DNA of 64,000 nucleotides from NCBI RefSeq assembly GCF_003797125.1, contig NZ_RKKE01000003.1, positions 744,001-808,000 on the forward strand, written 5' to 3'. The notes beneath the pieces were generated by a model that saw only the letters and a program-made list of their open reading frames with translations, was not told where the DNA came from and made no database searches. The stretch comes from Shewanella frigidimarina (lineage in GTDB: Bacteria > Pseudomonadota > Gammaproteobacteria > Enterobacterales > Shewanellaceae). A program made the translations under genes and the position numbers. This document shows positions 45,443 through 54,875 of the stretch, in pieces; positions within the stretch are counted from its first letter, which is position 1; the number at the start of each line of letters is the position of its first letter.

Positions 45443-46423
45443 TCAATGGATAAAATAAGTCTCAATTAGATGATGGAGACCATCTACCATTAATACCGTA
45501 AATAGCATTGCAGTTAGAAAACACAGTCCCGTAAATACCAGAGTAAGTTCGGATATTTGGCTCTGTGGTGATAGAAGCTTTTGTACCCGCAAAGTAATTT
45601 GATCATGACTAAAATGACTAACCAGACTCCCCTCACAACTTTGGGGAAACTGACGTTGTTTCTTGGCTACTGAAATTAATGTTTGTGCCACATCAAGGTT
45701 ATCGTGATAACCCGTTACGACGGAGTCTGCTTGTTGTTCTGTGAGCAAGGTAAAATGCTGTTGTAAAATGCGGCGAATTGGCTTTGGATAAAGCAGACAG
45801 AAAAAAGAGTAAATACTTTTAAATAGAGGATCTCTTGCACGAACATGCGCCAATTCATGTTGGATAATGATATCCAGAGCCGATGGTTCAAGTTGTTGAA
45901 GTAATCCAGTGGTAAGATAAACCCTAGGCTTGAGCAAGCCAATTGTAAAAGCTGCTGGGATGCTTAATGCAATAGAATAAATAGTCTGATTATTATCACA
46001 ACTTATAGGTTGCACATCTGAAAATTTAAAAAGGTTGTGCATCGCGATTGAGTGTCGACGAACTTGAACAAACATAAGGTTAATCATCACAGCCAATATG
46101 AGGGCTGCAACAACCAACGTTAAGCCATGCCAGCTTGTAAACTTGAACACATCAATATGGTGCCAATGAGCAATTTTTTCCATCAAAGCGATTAAATTAT
46201 TAGTATCCTGACGTGGAAAAAATATGACAACGCAACATAAAGCTATCCACCAAGGCGCGGTTGCTAATAGCCATAACGTTCGCTTTCGAGCAATAAAACC
46301 AAATGAATTGAGGTTATTTTTAATCAACGGGATAATGGCAGATATTAATATCGTCACGATAACGAAAGCCGTTATTGCAACACTCATTAAATTCAAGAAA
46401 ATAGCCTCGTTACCCTCTAGCAT
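45443..46423 (-). CDS. M56 (BlaR1-like) membrane metallopeptidase
   Basis: A 326-residue membrane protein of peptidase family M56. The start at 46423 (ATG, one base after the BlaI stop) is preferred to a longer frame at 46570 that would overlap blaI by 146 bp. Four membrane helices surround a cytoplasmic zinc-peptidase domain with HELAH (about residue 185). Only a short C-terminal tail follows the last helix, so the large penicillin-binding sensor of true BlaR1 is missing. It would cleave the BlaI-type repressor next to it in response to an unknown signal. Confidence 0.85.
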   Translation of the reverse strand: MLEGNEAIFLNLMSVAITAFVIVTILISAIIPLIKNNLNSFGFIARKRTLWLLATAPWWIALCCVVIFFPRQDTNNLIALMEKIAHWHHIDVFKFTSWHGLTLVVAALILAVMINLMFVQVRRHSIAMHNLFKFSDVQPISCDNNQTIYSIALSIPAAFTIGLLKPRVYLTTGLLQQLEPSALDIIIQHELAHVRARDPLFKSIYSFFCLLYPKPIRRILQQHFTLLTEQQADSVVTGYHDNLDVAQTLISVAKKQRQFPQSCEGSLVSHFSHDQITLRVQKLLSPQSQISELTLVFTGLCFLTAMLFTVLMVDGLHHLIETYFIH

Positions 46424-46424
46424 T

Positions 46425-46808
46425 TTATATTTGCCTGCTACGTAACTGGCGTTGCTGTTCGATAAGTTTTTCCAACACTTCAAATTGAGCATCATCGAGA
46501 TTGGCTGATGAGGAAGCAAAAGCAGCAATAAGACTATGCTCGCCATCTTCGATAAAATCGGCTGTAACATCTGTAATTAACGTGGCGATGAGAGATTCAC
46601 GATCGACTATAGCGGTGTACAAATGTGCATGCCCCTGCTTAGTTCGGCTTAACAGACTCTTCTTAAATAATCGATCTAATGTAGTTTGAATCGTGTTTAA
46701 CGAGTTACCACGACTCATCCCAACGGCAATATGAACACGCTTCGCATCGGCTTCTTTTTCAGACCAAAGGAATTGAAGTACTAACTTTTCTAGATCGCCT
46801 AATTGCAT
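46425..46808 (-). CDS. BlaI/MecI-type repressor
   Basis: A 127-residue winged-helix repressor. The N-terminus LGDLEKLVLQFLWSEKEADAKRVH and the recognition segment NTIQTTLDRLFKKSLLSRTKQG are typical of BlaI/MecI/CopY. The C-terminal helical half forms the dimer and would carry the cleavage site. The M56 peptidase gene starts one base after its stop, so the pair is translationally coupled. No beta-lactamase is nearby; the neighbours suggest metal or envelope control. Confidence 0.87.
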   Translation of the reverse strand: MQLGDLEKLVLQFLWSEKEADAKRVHIAVGMSRGNSLNTIQTTLDRLFKKSLLSRTKQGHAHLYTAIVDRESLIATLITDVTADFIEDGEHSLIAAFASSSANLDDAQFEVLEKLIEQQRQLRSRQI

Positions 46809-46818
46809 TACATAGTTC

Positions 46819-46875
46819 TCTTAACAACGTATGCAATAGTATGTCAAACTAAAAACCTATCGGCAATAGGTTTTT
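46819..46875 (-). promoter_or_regulatory. Candidate control region of the blaI-like operon
   Basis: On the minus strand a perfect 10-bp inverted repeat AAAAACCTAT...ATAGGTTTTT (46851-46875) precedes TTGACA (46842-46847) and TTAAGA 17 bp on (46819-46824). CATAC occurs twice in the spacer. The hairpin could be an operator or terminator. The predicted transcript start would be only a few bases before the ATG, so the promoter call is weak. Confidence 0.35.
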
Positions 46876-47218
46876 GTAAGCATGAGTGATCGGTAATTTA
46901 TAGTATTGATAATTAATAATATTTTATCACTGAAACGATTTCTATTTTAACCTCAGAGTTCGCAACGCTAACGATAATTTAGCAGCGCTAATCTTTCGAT
47001 GCCGTTCATTACCAGCACGGTAATGATTTGTTTTTATGGCGAAAATGAATCAATAACCATAATGGCAACCATAATATACTTTTAGCAATAACGCGCTTTA
47101 TACCCAGTAATCAGATTTGCATAACGAGGAACACGGTGTAAAAGAGCGTGAATGATATTGGGCTGAAACCCCGCTGCATTCGTACCATATGCAATTAATC
47201 ATCACGAAGGGCTACACA
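46876..47218. other. Intergenic region between the blaI-like gene and a small-protein gene
   Basis: About 340 bp with no gene or repeat that I can support; it presumably carries the promoter of the 57-residue protein. Confidence 0.5.
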
Positions 47219-47392
47219 ATGTTTTCATTTTTAAAGCCAGACCCAGTCAAAAAATTACGTAAAAGCTACGATTTAATACTCGAGCAAGCCATGCAAGCAC
47301 AGCGTAAAGGCGATATAAAAACCTATTCGTTGCTCACTGCAGAATCAGAACAGGTTTGGGCTAAAATTGCCGCTTTAGAAGCTGTAAAATAA
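47219..47392 (+). CDS. Small conserved protein, DUF6435-like
   Basis: A 57-residue protein beginning MFSFLKPDPVKKLRKSYD, with two amphipathic helices rich in Lys, Glu and Gln. The ATG at 47219 has GAAGGG nine bases upstream; an earlier in-frame ATG has no such site. Similar tiny proteins (F-K-x-DP-x-KKL-x-K-x-Y opening) are common in marine Gammaproteobacteria and Bacteroidetes and are, as I recall, listed as DUF6435 or Lacal_2735. Function unknown; no signal peptide or membrane segment. Confidence 0.75.
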   Translation: MFSFLKPDPVKKLRKSYDLILEQAMQAQRKGDIKTYSLLTAESEQVWAKIAALEAVK

Positions 47393-47632
47393 AGGTCATT
47401 TGTTTTACTAACAAGGCGCAATGCCGTTAGCGGAACAAAGATCGGTTTGATAGCCGTTAATATTCTAAGCAGATGTAATTAAGTAATATGTGAACCACAA
47501 TCAAGATTCGGCCCCCATTTAACGTTATGCTGCGTCAGTCAAGGTCAATTAATACGCTAGTAATACTGGCAATGATGTTATTGACTCGTTACTGATGACA
47601 TTTGTTATAGCACGTTATTGAGGAGAATTTGT

Positions 47633-47962
47633 ATGTGGTGGCGAGTAACCATTATTAGCTTGGCTTACCTATTATTGGGCGCACATTTCTTACGATTCGA
47701 TCAGCACATAATGGCTATTATCGCCATTTGTTTACCATTGCTGATGTTCATTAGACATTCATTTGTGCGTACATTGCTCAAACTGGGGTTACTGATCAGC
47801 GTGGTATTTGTGTGGGCGGTAACCACGTTCAATTTCATTGATATGCGCATTGCACTCGAACAACCTTGGTTAAGATTGGCCATTATCATGATATCAGTGA
47901 TGATCTTTACCGTGTTTGCGGCGTTTTCAACCAACGGCCTCAATCAAAGATTGAGGCGTTAG
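47633..47962 (+). CDS. Small four-helix membrane protein of unknown function
   Basis: A 109-residue, strongly hydrophobic protein with four predicted membrane helices and an RLRR tail. The ATG at 47633 lies six bases after AGGAGA, clearly better than the in-frame TTG at 47618. It is convergent with msrQ, with only 12 bp between the stops. No family recognised. Confidence 0.65.
   Translation: MWWRVTIISLAYLLLGAHFLRFDQHIMAIIAICLPLLMFIRHSFVRTLLKLGLLISVVFVWAVTTFNFIDMRIALEQPWLRLAIIMISVMIFTVFAAFSTNGLNQRLRR
47937..47957. terminator. Hairpin at convergent gene ends
   Basis: GCCTCAATC pairs perfectly with GATTGAGGC around AAA, inside the last codons of the membrane-protein gene and just past the msrQ stop. 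No T-run, so only a possible terminator. Confidence 0.3.
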
Positions 47963-47974
47963 TCATAGCGAGGG

Positions 47975-48580
47975 TTATTTTTTCGGCTTCAGCCATTTAT
48001 AAATACTGTCTTTGCGGTAAAACAATAACACCGCAAATAACGCAATATAAATGCTAGGTTCAATAATTTCAGACTTTACCGACCAATAAAAGTGGATAGG
48101 CGCCAATATTGCCGCCAGATAAATCCAATTGTGCAATGATTGCCAGCGCTTACCCATACTGCGTTTAATCCGCTTAGGAGAAGTTATCGCCAGTAATAAA
48201 ATGATAATCAAGGTTGCAGCGCCAACCAAAATATAAGGCCGCTTTATGACCTCTTCAAACAATAATCCCCACGCAAACAGCAAATCTAAGCTAATAAACG
48301 CACTGATGTGCAGCAGCGCATAGGCGCACACATACAAGCCCACCAATCGGCGAGTTTGCATCAGCGCTGCTATTTTAAATCGCTTGGCGATAGGTGAAAT
48401 AAGCAACGTCGCTAATAGGCTATTAATCGCGCCCATGCCGGTGTAGTGAATAATGTACTGCACCGGATCGCCGCCCGCATTGTCGGTTAACACTAGTGCC
48501 ACGAGATAAAAAGCAGGCAACAAAAAACTAATATGCAACAACACCTTTAGCCAAAACAGACCTCGAGGGCTTATCCGCAT
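47975..48580 (-). CDS. msrQ: Heme-binding membrane subunit MsrQ
   Basis: A 201-residue inner-membrane b-type cytochrome of the ferric-reductase-like family, with six helices and histidines in YIIHYTGMGAIN, ALLHISAF and LHNWIY placed to bind heme. It passes electrons from the quinone pool or a flavin reductase to MsrP, which repairs oxidised methionine in periplasmic proteins. Its ATG overlaps the msrP stop by one base (TAATG), a coupled two-gene operon. Confidence 0.93.
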   Translation of the reverse strand: MRISPRGLFWLKVLLHISFLLPAFYLVALVLTDNAGGDPVQYIIHYTGMGAINSLLATLLISPIAKRFKIAALMQTRRLVGLYVCAYALLHISAFISLDLLFAWGLLFEEVIKRPYILVGAATLIIILLLAITSPKRIKRSMGKRWQSLHNWIYLAAILAPIHFYWSVKSEIIEPSIYIALFAVLLFYRKDSIYKWLKPKK

Positions 48581-49617
48581 TAGTAAAACTTCCTCAAATC
48601 GATATTTTTGTATAAATCGGCCACTGAATCGCCATAACCATTGAACATTTGCGTAGGAATACGTTTAGCAGAAAATAAACCGCCTTCGCCAATACTGCGC
48701 TCAGATGCTTGCGACCAACGAGGATGGTCAACTTCTGGATTTACATTGGCGTAAAAACCATACTCACTTGAGGCCAATTGATTCCAGCTTGTCGGTGGCT
48801 GCTTATCCATCACCCGAATACGCACAATAGACTTAATACTTTTAAAGCCATATTTCCAAGGCACGACTAAGCGGATTGGCGCACCATTTTGTGGCGGCAA
48901 GGTTTTACCGTATAAGCCTACGGCTAAAAACGATAAATCATTCATGGCCTCGGCAACCGTTAAACCCTCAACATACGGGTAATGGATCCCGCCGCCCATT
49001 AGGCGACTCTTTTGCCCAGGCATTTGGTCTGGGTCAAACAGGGTTTCAAAGGCAATGTGGGTAGCATTACTTTGCACGCCGGCTTGTTTAAGTAAGCTGG
49101 CTAACGAAAAACCGACCCACGGAACCACCATCGACCAAGCTTCAACACAGCGTAAGCGATAAGTGCGTTCTTCAAGGGCAAAACGGGTCGTCAGTTCATG
49201 TAAATCTAGGGTGATCGGCTTATCGACTAAACCATCGATGGTTAGCGTCCACGGATCAACCTTAAACCCTTGGGCATTATCAACCGGGTCCGATTTGCTG
49301 GTACCAAACTCATAGAAATTATTGTGACGAGTCACTTTATCTTCAGGGGTTTTCGGATTAGGTAACACAAACTTGGCAGGGGTGGCGTATTGCAAGCCTT
49401 GAGTTACAAAAGGATTTTGCGCTTTTTGCTCGCCAAATAAATCAAAAATACCGGCTTGAACTTGACCAGGTAAACTCGCTCCCAATGCACCTAACCCCAA
49501 AGCTTTAATGATATTACGACGATCATTAAATACCGACTCAGGCGTAACTTGGTTATCAGGAATATGCCAAGATGCACGTTTTTGTATGCCTTGAGTAAAA
49601 CGTTTTTTACCGGTCAT
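48580..49617 (-). CDS. msrP: Protein-methionine-sulfoxide reductase catalytic subunit MsrP
   Basis: A 345-residue periplasmic molybdoenzyme (YedY family) that reduces methionine sulfoxide in proteins. A twin-arginine signal is present ([18 protein letters not shown]), so the protein is exported folded with its cofactor. The molybdenum-ligating cysteine is in [15 protein letters not shown], and [14 protein letters not shown] is a strongly conserved stretch. Length matches the family (about 330). msrQ follows at once. Typical of respiring bacteria that face periplasmic oxidation. Confidence 0.95.
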   Translation of the reverse strand: MTGKKRFTQGIQKRASWHIPDNQVTPESVFNDRRNIIKALGLGALGASLPGQVQAGIFDLFGEQKAQNPFVTQGLQYATPAKFVLPNPKTPEDKVTRHNNFYEFGTSKSDPVDNAQGFKVDPWTLTIDGLVDKPITLDLHELTTRFALEERTYRLRCVEAWSMVVPWVGFSLASLLKQAGVQSNATHIAFETLFDPDQMPGQKSRLMGGGIHYPYVEGLTVAEAMNDLSFLAVGLYGKTLPPQNGAPIRLVVPWKYGFKSIKSIVRIRVMDKQPPTSWNQLASSEYGFYANVNPEVDHPRWSQASERSIGEGGLFSAKRIPTQMFNGYGDSVADLYKNIDLRKFY

Positions 49618-49924
49618 AAATCACCTCGTTAAAATATTTGTCGACAGCCAAGTATTAACATAATCTGCCTTACGTCTCTCAATAGACAGGTAAAAAGCTA
49701 TTTTTATTTCAGCTGATGGTTAAAAGACTTAAAAACCGTCAACCTTTATCTATCGATAAAATAACACACTGAACATGCCATCATAGTTGTCTATACGAAC
49801 CAATATAGCGAGTAGATTTAAATTTAATCATTAACAACAATATTTCATTAAATCCTTATTTTATCCCTTGCAGCTGTTTATTAGCCGTGCGACCCTTAAC
49901 CATTATTTTCTATCGGTTTTTGTT
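49618..49924. other. msrP-rmuC divergent region
   Basis: About 300 bp with the promoters of msrP and rmuC. No repeat or RNA seen. Confidence 0.5.
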
Positions 49925-51421
49925 ATGCCTTTTGCAGTGTCGTTAACTCCTCCTCAAATTGCAGCTGTGATTGCTGTCGCGTTTGTTGCCTTTTTAATTG
50001 GCGCCCTAATCAATCAACGATTAACTCGTAAACGATGGGAGCAGCTTAAACTGCAACATGAACAACAAACACTTCAACAGCTCAACGAAGTTCAAATTGA
50101 AATGTCGAGATTACAAGATAATCTCGATGATAAAATCGATCACAGTAATCATCTGCAAAGTAAAATAGAAGATTTGATTGCCCAACTTTCTAGCGCAGAA
50201 ACTAAAGCGGATCGGGTTAATCTCGTCGAACAACAAATGGTCGACACCCAACATCGTTTAATGGAATCGCAGCTCAACTTAGCCAAGTCAAACGCGGTGC
50301 AACAAACCATTTTAGTAAAAGCAGAAACCGAGCAAAAGTCATTACAAGATAAAATAGTGCTACTCGAGTCTGCTGAAGAACGCCTTAAACTGCAATTTGA
50401 AAACCTTGCTAATCGAATTTTTGAAGAACGCAGTGAAAGCTTTAAACAACAAAATGTCTCGCAAATAGACGGCGTTCTCGGGCCGCTGAAACAACAATTA
50501 GAAGGTTTCAGACGTCAAATTCAAGAGTCGTATACTCATGAGCAATCTGAACGAAGCGCGTTGAAACACCAGTTAGATAATTTGCGCGATCTCAACTTAA
50601 AAATGAGCCAAGACGCCATTAACCTCACCAAAGCACTTAAAGGTGACAACAAGCAACAAGGTAATTGGGGCGAAGTTATTTTAGAGCGCGTACTACAAGA
50701 AAGTGGTTTACGCGAAGGCCATGAGTACCAAACCCAACAAGATTTAAAAGACGATAACGGCAAACGTTTTAAGCCCGATGTTATCGTGCATTTACCCGAG
50801 CAAAAAGACGTAGTCATCGATGCCAAAATGTCGCTAGTCAGCTACGAACGTTATTTTAATAGCGAAGACAAAGTCATTCGCGACCAAGCCATAAAAGAAC
50901 ATGCATTATCGATTAGGCAGCATATTAAAGGCCTTAGTCAAAAAGATTATCATAAGTTGCATGGCCTCAAGAGCTTGGACTATGTGCTAATGTTTATTCC
51001 TATTGAGCCGGCATTTTTACTGGCCATTGAATACGACCCTAGCTTGGTTAATTTCGCCCTTGAGCAAAATATTATGCTGGTGAGTCCAACTAATTTATTA
51101 GTGGCTTTGCGTACTATCAATAATATATGGCGTTATGAGTACCAAAATCAAAATGCCCAAAATATCGCCAAACAAGCAAGTCGTATTTACGACAAATTAT
51201 GCGGCTATCTTGAAGACATGGAAAAACTCGGACGCGCCCTAGATACGGCAGATAAAACCTATCAAAGTGCCATGGCAAAGCTGTCTTCAGGTAAAGGCAA
51301 TGTCATTAGACAAGCGCATTACATGCAGCAATTAGGCGTCGACACCAGCAAGCAGTTAGATAAACAATTGCTCAACCGTGCACTTGATGAGTCAGTTGAA
51401 AAGCACGCCAGTAATAGTTAA
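49925..51421 (+). CDS. rmuC: DNA recombination protein RmuC
   Basis: A 498-residue RmuC-family protein, thought to limit inversions at short repeats; the C-terminal domain has a restriction-endonuclease-like fold. One N-terminal membrane helix (about 10-28) is followed by a long coiled coil (about 35-170) and the RmuC domain with GNWGEVILERVLQESGL and DVVIDAKMSLVSYERY. The ATG at 49925 gives the usual short leader before the helix. An in-frame TTG at 49868 is possible but has no ribosome-binding site. Confidence 0.92.
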   Translation: MPFAVSLTPPQIAAVIAVAFVAFLIGALINQRLTRKRWEQLKLQHEQQTLQQLNEVQIEMSRLQDNLDDKIDHSNHLQSKIEDLIAQLSSAETKADRVNLVEQQMVDTQHRLMESQLNLAKSNAVQQTILVKAETEQKSLQDKIVLLESAEERLKLQFENLANRIFEERSESFKQQNVSQIDGVLGPLKQQLEGFRRQIQESYTHEQSERSALKHQLDNLRDLNLKMSQDAINLTKALKGDNKQQGNWGEVILERVLQESGLREGHEYQTQQDLKDDNGKRFKPDVIVHLPEQKDVVIDAKMSLVSYERYFNSEDKVIRDQAIKEHALSIRQHIKGLSQKDYHKLHGLKSLDYVLMFIPIEPAFLLAIEYDPSLVNFALEQNIMLVSPTNLLVALRTINNIWRYEYQNQNAQNIAKQASRIYDKLCGYLEDMEKLGRALDTADKTYQSAMAKLSSGKGNVIRQAHYMQQLGVDTSKQLDKQLLNRALDESVEKHASNS

Positions 51422-51577
51422 TCGATAAAATGAGTGATTATTAATCTTTATTTAAGCAACAAGGCTAATAGTCACTCAACGCCGTAACAGATTTATTTAC
51501 AGCAACACTTATTAGCAATCATTTATCACACACATACTGATAGCAAACGAAATACAGAGGCGGGGATTCTCATTTAA

Positions 51578-53506
51578 ATGCGTAACACTTGGGCGAACAC
51601 TTTAATTACAGGCGCATTATTATTCAGCACATCATTGGCCTTTATTGGCCAAGCTAATGCGCTGACTTCACAACAGCAACGCTATCTTGATGCCCGCCAA
51701 GCTCTGGATAAAAAGCAGCTCGACAAGTATCAAGCCCTACGCAACCAACTCGGCGACTATCCATTAACGGTTTACCTTGATTACCACGCCAAAATCGACA
51801 GCATAGTGCAATCTTCTGGCGACAAAGCGCTCAATGCCATCAACCAATTTGATACCACGCCGCTTTACAACAATGCGCGTTATCGCTACCTGCTCAATGC
51901 TGGTAAAAAACAACGTTGGCAAGACTTTCTAGTGATAGCGCCAGACACACCTAACGATGTGCGCTTACAGTGTTATTACTACCAAGCTCAACTTGATGCT
52001 GGTAACGAAACCATGGCTTACAAAGGCATAGAACGTTTATGGGTTCATGGCTATTCACGTCCCAATGAATGCGATGCGGTGATAAACCAATGGACTAAAG
52101 CGGGCTATCGCACCCAAGAGCTCATTTGGGCGCGGATGTTGCTCAGCTTTAATGCTAGGCAATCCAGTTTGCTGAGTTATTTATCGCAAAAAGTTACCCA
52201 ACACAATAATGAAGCCAAACTACTATTGTCGGTGTATCGCGATCCTAATATTTTGCGTCACATGAACAAGTTTTCCAGCTCTAAACCCATAGTGGGTGAT
52301 ATTGTTGATGCAGGCTTACGTAAGCTAGCGCAAAAGGATTTACATCAAGCGATTAAATTGTATGTTAAATATCAAAAGGCCAACCGTTTCAGCGATCTTG
52401 AAGCGCGCCAGCTCAATCGCTATTTAGTCCGCCGAGCGCTGATTAAGCAAGACGATAAATTGGTGGCGCATATTGATACCATGCTGCCATTACTAAAATC
52501 TGATGATTTGTACGAAATGCGCCTACGTTGGGCTATTCGTGAACAAGACTTCAGCACAGTAGAAAAGTATTTAGCGTTATTGAGCGATCAAGGTAAAGCT
52601 GATTCTCGCTGGCAATATTGGCAAGCTAAAATGACCTCTCGTCATGACAAAAACCGCGCGACGCAATTACAGTCGACCTTAAGTGGCGAGCGTAATTTTT
52701 ACGGTTTTAATGCGGCTGAAGCATTAGGCAAACCTCTGGCGATGAACGACGACAATTTAACCCCTAATCCTGAGCTGCAAGCAACATTAAACCAAGACCC
52801 TGGTTTAGCGCGCGTTGTGGAATTAATGGCCTTAGATAAGCAAATTGATGCTCGTAACGAATGGCTGTATTTAATGCGCCGCCACAACAGTGAAATGACC
52901 GCTCAATATGGTCTATTAGCTTTAAAAAATGGCTGGCATGCATTTAGTGTTGAATCCAGTATTCAAGGCAAGTTATGGGATTCAATAGCACTGCGTTTTC
53001 CTGAAGCGGCTAACGATGAGTTCCTCAAAGCCAGTAAAAAGTTTTCGGTAGACATTGATGAAATCCGCGCTATTTCTCGTCGAGAAAGTGCGTTTTATCT
53101 GTATGCCACCTCTGGTGTGGGGGCTAGAGGCTTAATGCAATTGATGCCCGCTACAGCCAAACAAACCGCCAAAAAGAACAAAATACCTTTTAATAACGTA
53201 AAAGACCTGTACGACCCGAAAGTGAACATTATGTTAGGCAGTGCCTATTACAGTGAATTACTTAAGCAGTTTGGTCAAAACCGCGTGTTAGCAACAGCAG
53301 CGTATAATGCCGGTCCAGGTAGTGTTAGGCGCTGGTTAAGACAGTCTAATGGCAGCTTAGATGTAATGAGTTTTATTGAAACGATTCCTTACACCGAAAC
53401 TCGCGAATACGTTCAAGCAGTACTAAGTTACCGAATGATATTCCAACAACAAAAATCATTAAATGAAGGTATGTTTAGTGCAAAAGAGCTCAGCTACCTT
53501 TATTAA
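51578..53506 (+). CDS. slt: Soluble lytic murein transglycosylase
   Basis: A 642-residue periplasmic enzyme that cleaves peptidoglycan to 1,6-anhydro products. A signal peptide (cleavage after GQANA, about residue 28) is followed by a long all-helical superhelical ring (about 30-450). The C-terminal SLT lysozyme-like domain has catalytic Glu in ISRRESAF, then GARGLMQLMPATA and AAYNAGPGSVRRWL. Length and architecture match E. coli Slt70. The ATG follows a GAGGCGGGG stretch. A terminator lies about 140 bp downstream. Confidence 0.95.
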   Translation: MRNTWANTLITGALLFSTSLAFIGQANALTSQQQRYLDARQALDKKQLDKYQALRNQLGDYPLTVYLDYHAKIDSIVQSSGDKALNAINQFDTTPLYNNARYRYLLNAGKKQRWQDFLVIAPDTPNDVRLQCYYYQAQLDAGNETMAYKGIERLWVHGYSRPNECDAVINQWTKAGYRTQELIWARMLLSFNARQSSLLSYLSQKVTQHNNEAKLLLSVYRDPNILRHMNKFSSSKPIVGDIVDAGLRKLAQKDLHQAIKLYVKYQKANRFSDLEARQLNRYLVRRALIKQDDKLVAHIDTMLPLLKSDDLYEMRLRWAIREQDFSTVEKYLALLSDQGKADSRWQYWQAKMTSRHDKNRATQLQSTLSGERNFYGFNAAEALGKPLAMNDDNLTPNPELQATLNQDPGLARVVELMALDKQIDARNEWLYLMRRHNSEMTAQYGLLALKNGWHAFSVESSIQGKLWDSIALRFPEAANDEFLKASKKFSVDIDEIRAISRRESAFYLYATSGVGARGLMQLMPATAKQTAKKNKIPFNNVKDLYDPKVNIMLGSAYYSELLKQFGQNRVLATAAYNAGPGSVRRWLRQSNGSLDVMSFIETIPYTETREYVQAVLSYRMIFQQQKSLNEGMFSAKELSYLY

Positions 53507-53530
53507 CCGCTAGTCGCCGTTGTTAGCTGT

Positions 53531-53600
53531 AAGTTGTTTGTAGTTGTTTGTAGTTGTTTGTAGTTGTTTGTAGTTGTTTGCAGTTGTTTGCAGTTGTTAG
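53531..53600. repeat. 10-bp tandem repeat, seven units
   Basis: TAGTTGTTTG and one-base variants lie head to tail seven times directly after slt and before its terminator. The four middle units are identical. Confidence 0.95.
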
Positions 53601-53643
53601 TTTTTATTAGTTCGTATTCGTTTTTATTCTTTTTTATTTACAA

Positions 53644-53675
53644 TAGCCGCCACTCTGTGGCGGTGTATTTTGTTT
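53644..53675 (+). terminator. Terminator of slt
   Basis: CCGCCAC (53647-53653) pairs perfectly with GTGGCGG (53657-53663) around TCT, followed by a T-rich tract. Confidence 0.8.
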
Positions 53676-53951
53676 CACACCCGTCAGCAAGATAACGTAT
53701 GCTTTAAATATGTTACAGGCTCGCTGAATGTTGCAAATCACTTGCGGGTAAATGCAGTAAGCGATTTGGATCAGATAATGAGCAATCGTGGCAATATACC
53801 AAAGTTAGAAACCGAAACGCTAAACCATAGCTAGAAATCATAGCGAGTAACCATAGCGAGAAAGAGCGCTAGAATAAAACGACAAACCATCACTACAAAC
53901 CGTCATTTACAATAAACCTACAACGGTTTATTACCAACAGTTGGAGTTTTC

Positions 53952-54863
53952 GTGTCGCAATCAACTATTCAAACATTACTTAACCAACTTAGCCAAGTTT
54001 TGCTCGGTAAACCTGAGCAGATAAAACTTGCCGTCGCTTGTATCCTCGCCAAAGGTCATTTACTGATTGAAGATTTACCCGGCATGGGCAAAACCAGTTT
54101 GTCTCAAGGTATTGCCAGCAGTTTAGGCATGAGTTACCAGCGGATCCAGTTTACCAGCGACATGCTACCAGCGGACATTCTTGGGGTATCCATTTACAGC
54201 AAAGAACAGCAACAATTTATCTTTCATAAAGGCCCGATATTTAATCAAATGTTGTTGGCAGATGAAATTAACCGCGCCAGCCCCAAAACCCAAAGTGCTT
54301 TACTCGAAGCCATGGCTGAACAACAAATTACTATCGATGGCATCACCCACCCTCTGAGTTCACCATTTTTTGTTATTGCCACCCAAAATCCGGTTGATCA
54401 AGCTGGTACCTTCCCGTTGCCAGAATCGCAACTCGATCGATTTATGATGCGGATTTCCATCGGATATCCCAGCGCAGAAGCCGAGTTAGCCATGTTAAAG
54501 TCGCGCACTCAAGCCAATAAACCAGCATCATTATCACAATGCTTAACGCCGCAAGAACTAATGCTACTGCAACAACAAGTGGCGCAAGTGTCTGCATCGG
54601 ATGCGGTACTGAATTATTTAATTGCCTTGGTTGATTACTCTCGGCAACACAATGTCGCTAACGGGTTATCGCCACGTGCCAGTATTGCTTTGCTACAAGC
54701 AGCCAAAGCATGGGCTTTTATCAACCAACGTCAGTACGTGGTACCCGAAGACATTCAAGCAGTATTTGCCTCGGTTGCCGAACACCGCATTCGCAGCAGT
54801 AGTCAATTTCAAGGCCAAGCGTTGTCTGACACTATTCTCGCCAGCGTCAACCCAATACGTTAA
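53952..54863 (+). CDS. MoxR-family AAA+ ATPase
   Basis: A 303-residue MoxR ATPase. Walker A is GMGKTSL, Walker B is LLADEINRASP, sensor 1 is VIATQNPVDQAGTFPLPESQLDRFM, and the C-terminal helical lid has LSPRASIALLQAAKAWAF. MoxR proteins act as chaperones for metal-centre insertion or complex assembly, usually on VWA or DUF58 partners. The start is GTG with GGAG upstream. A DUF58 gene follows 12 bp downstream, then a transglutaminase gene overlapping by 4 bp: a common three-gene operon. Confidence 0.92.
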   Translation: MSQSTIQTLLNQLSQVLLGKPEQIKLAVACILAKGHLLIEDLPGMGKTSLSQGIASSLGMSYQRIQFTSDMLPADILGVSIYSKEQQQFIFHKGPIFNQMLLADEINRASPKTQSALLEAMAEQQITIDGITHPLSSPFFVIATQNPVDQAGTFPLPESQLDRFMMRISIGYPSAEAELAMLKSRTQANKPASLSQCLTPQELMLLQQQVAQVSASDAVLNYLIALVDYSRQHNVANGLSPRASIALLQAAKAWAFINQRQYVVPEDIQAVFASVAEHRIRSSSQFQGQALSDTILASVNPIR

Positions 54864-54875
54864 CGGCGCAGGCAC

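Larger units (their letters stand above)
53507..53951. other. slt-moxR intergenic region
   Basis: About 445 bp holding a 10-bp tandem repeat, the slt terminator and a stretch of loosely repeated ACCATAGC(G/T)AGAAA motifs (53825-53870). No gene supported. Confidence 0.6.

Noticed and set aside
46424-46570. Longer N-terminus for the M56 peptidase
   Set aside because: It would overlap the blaI-like gene by 146 bp; the ATG one base after the blaI stop gives the expected first membrane helix.
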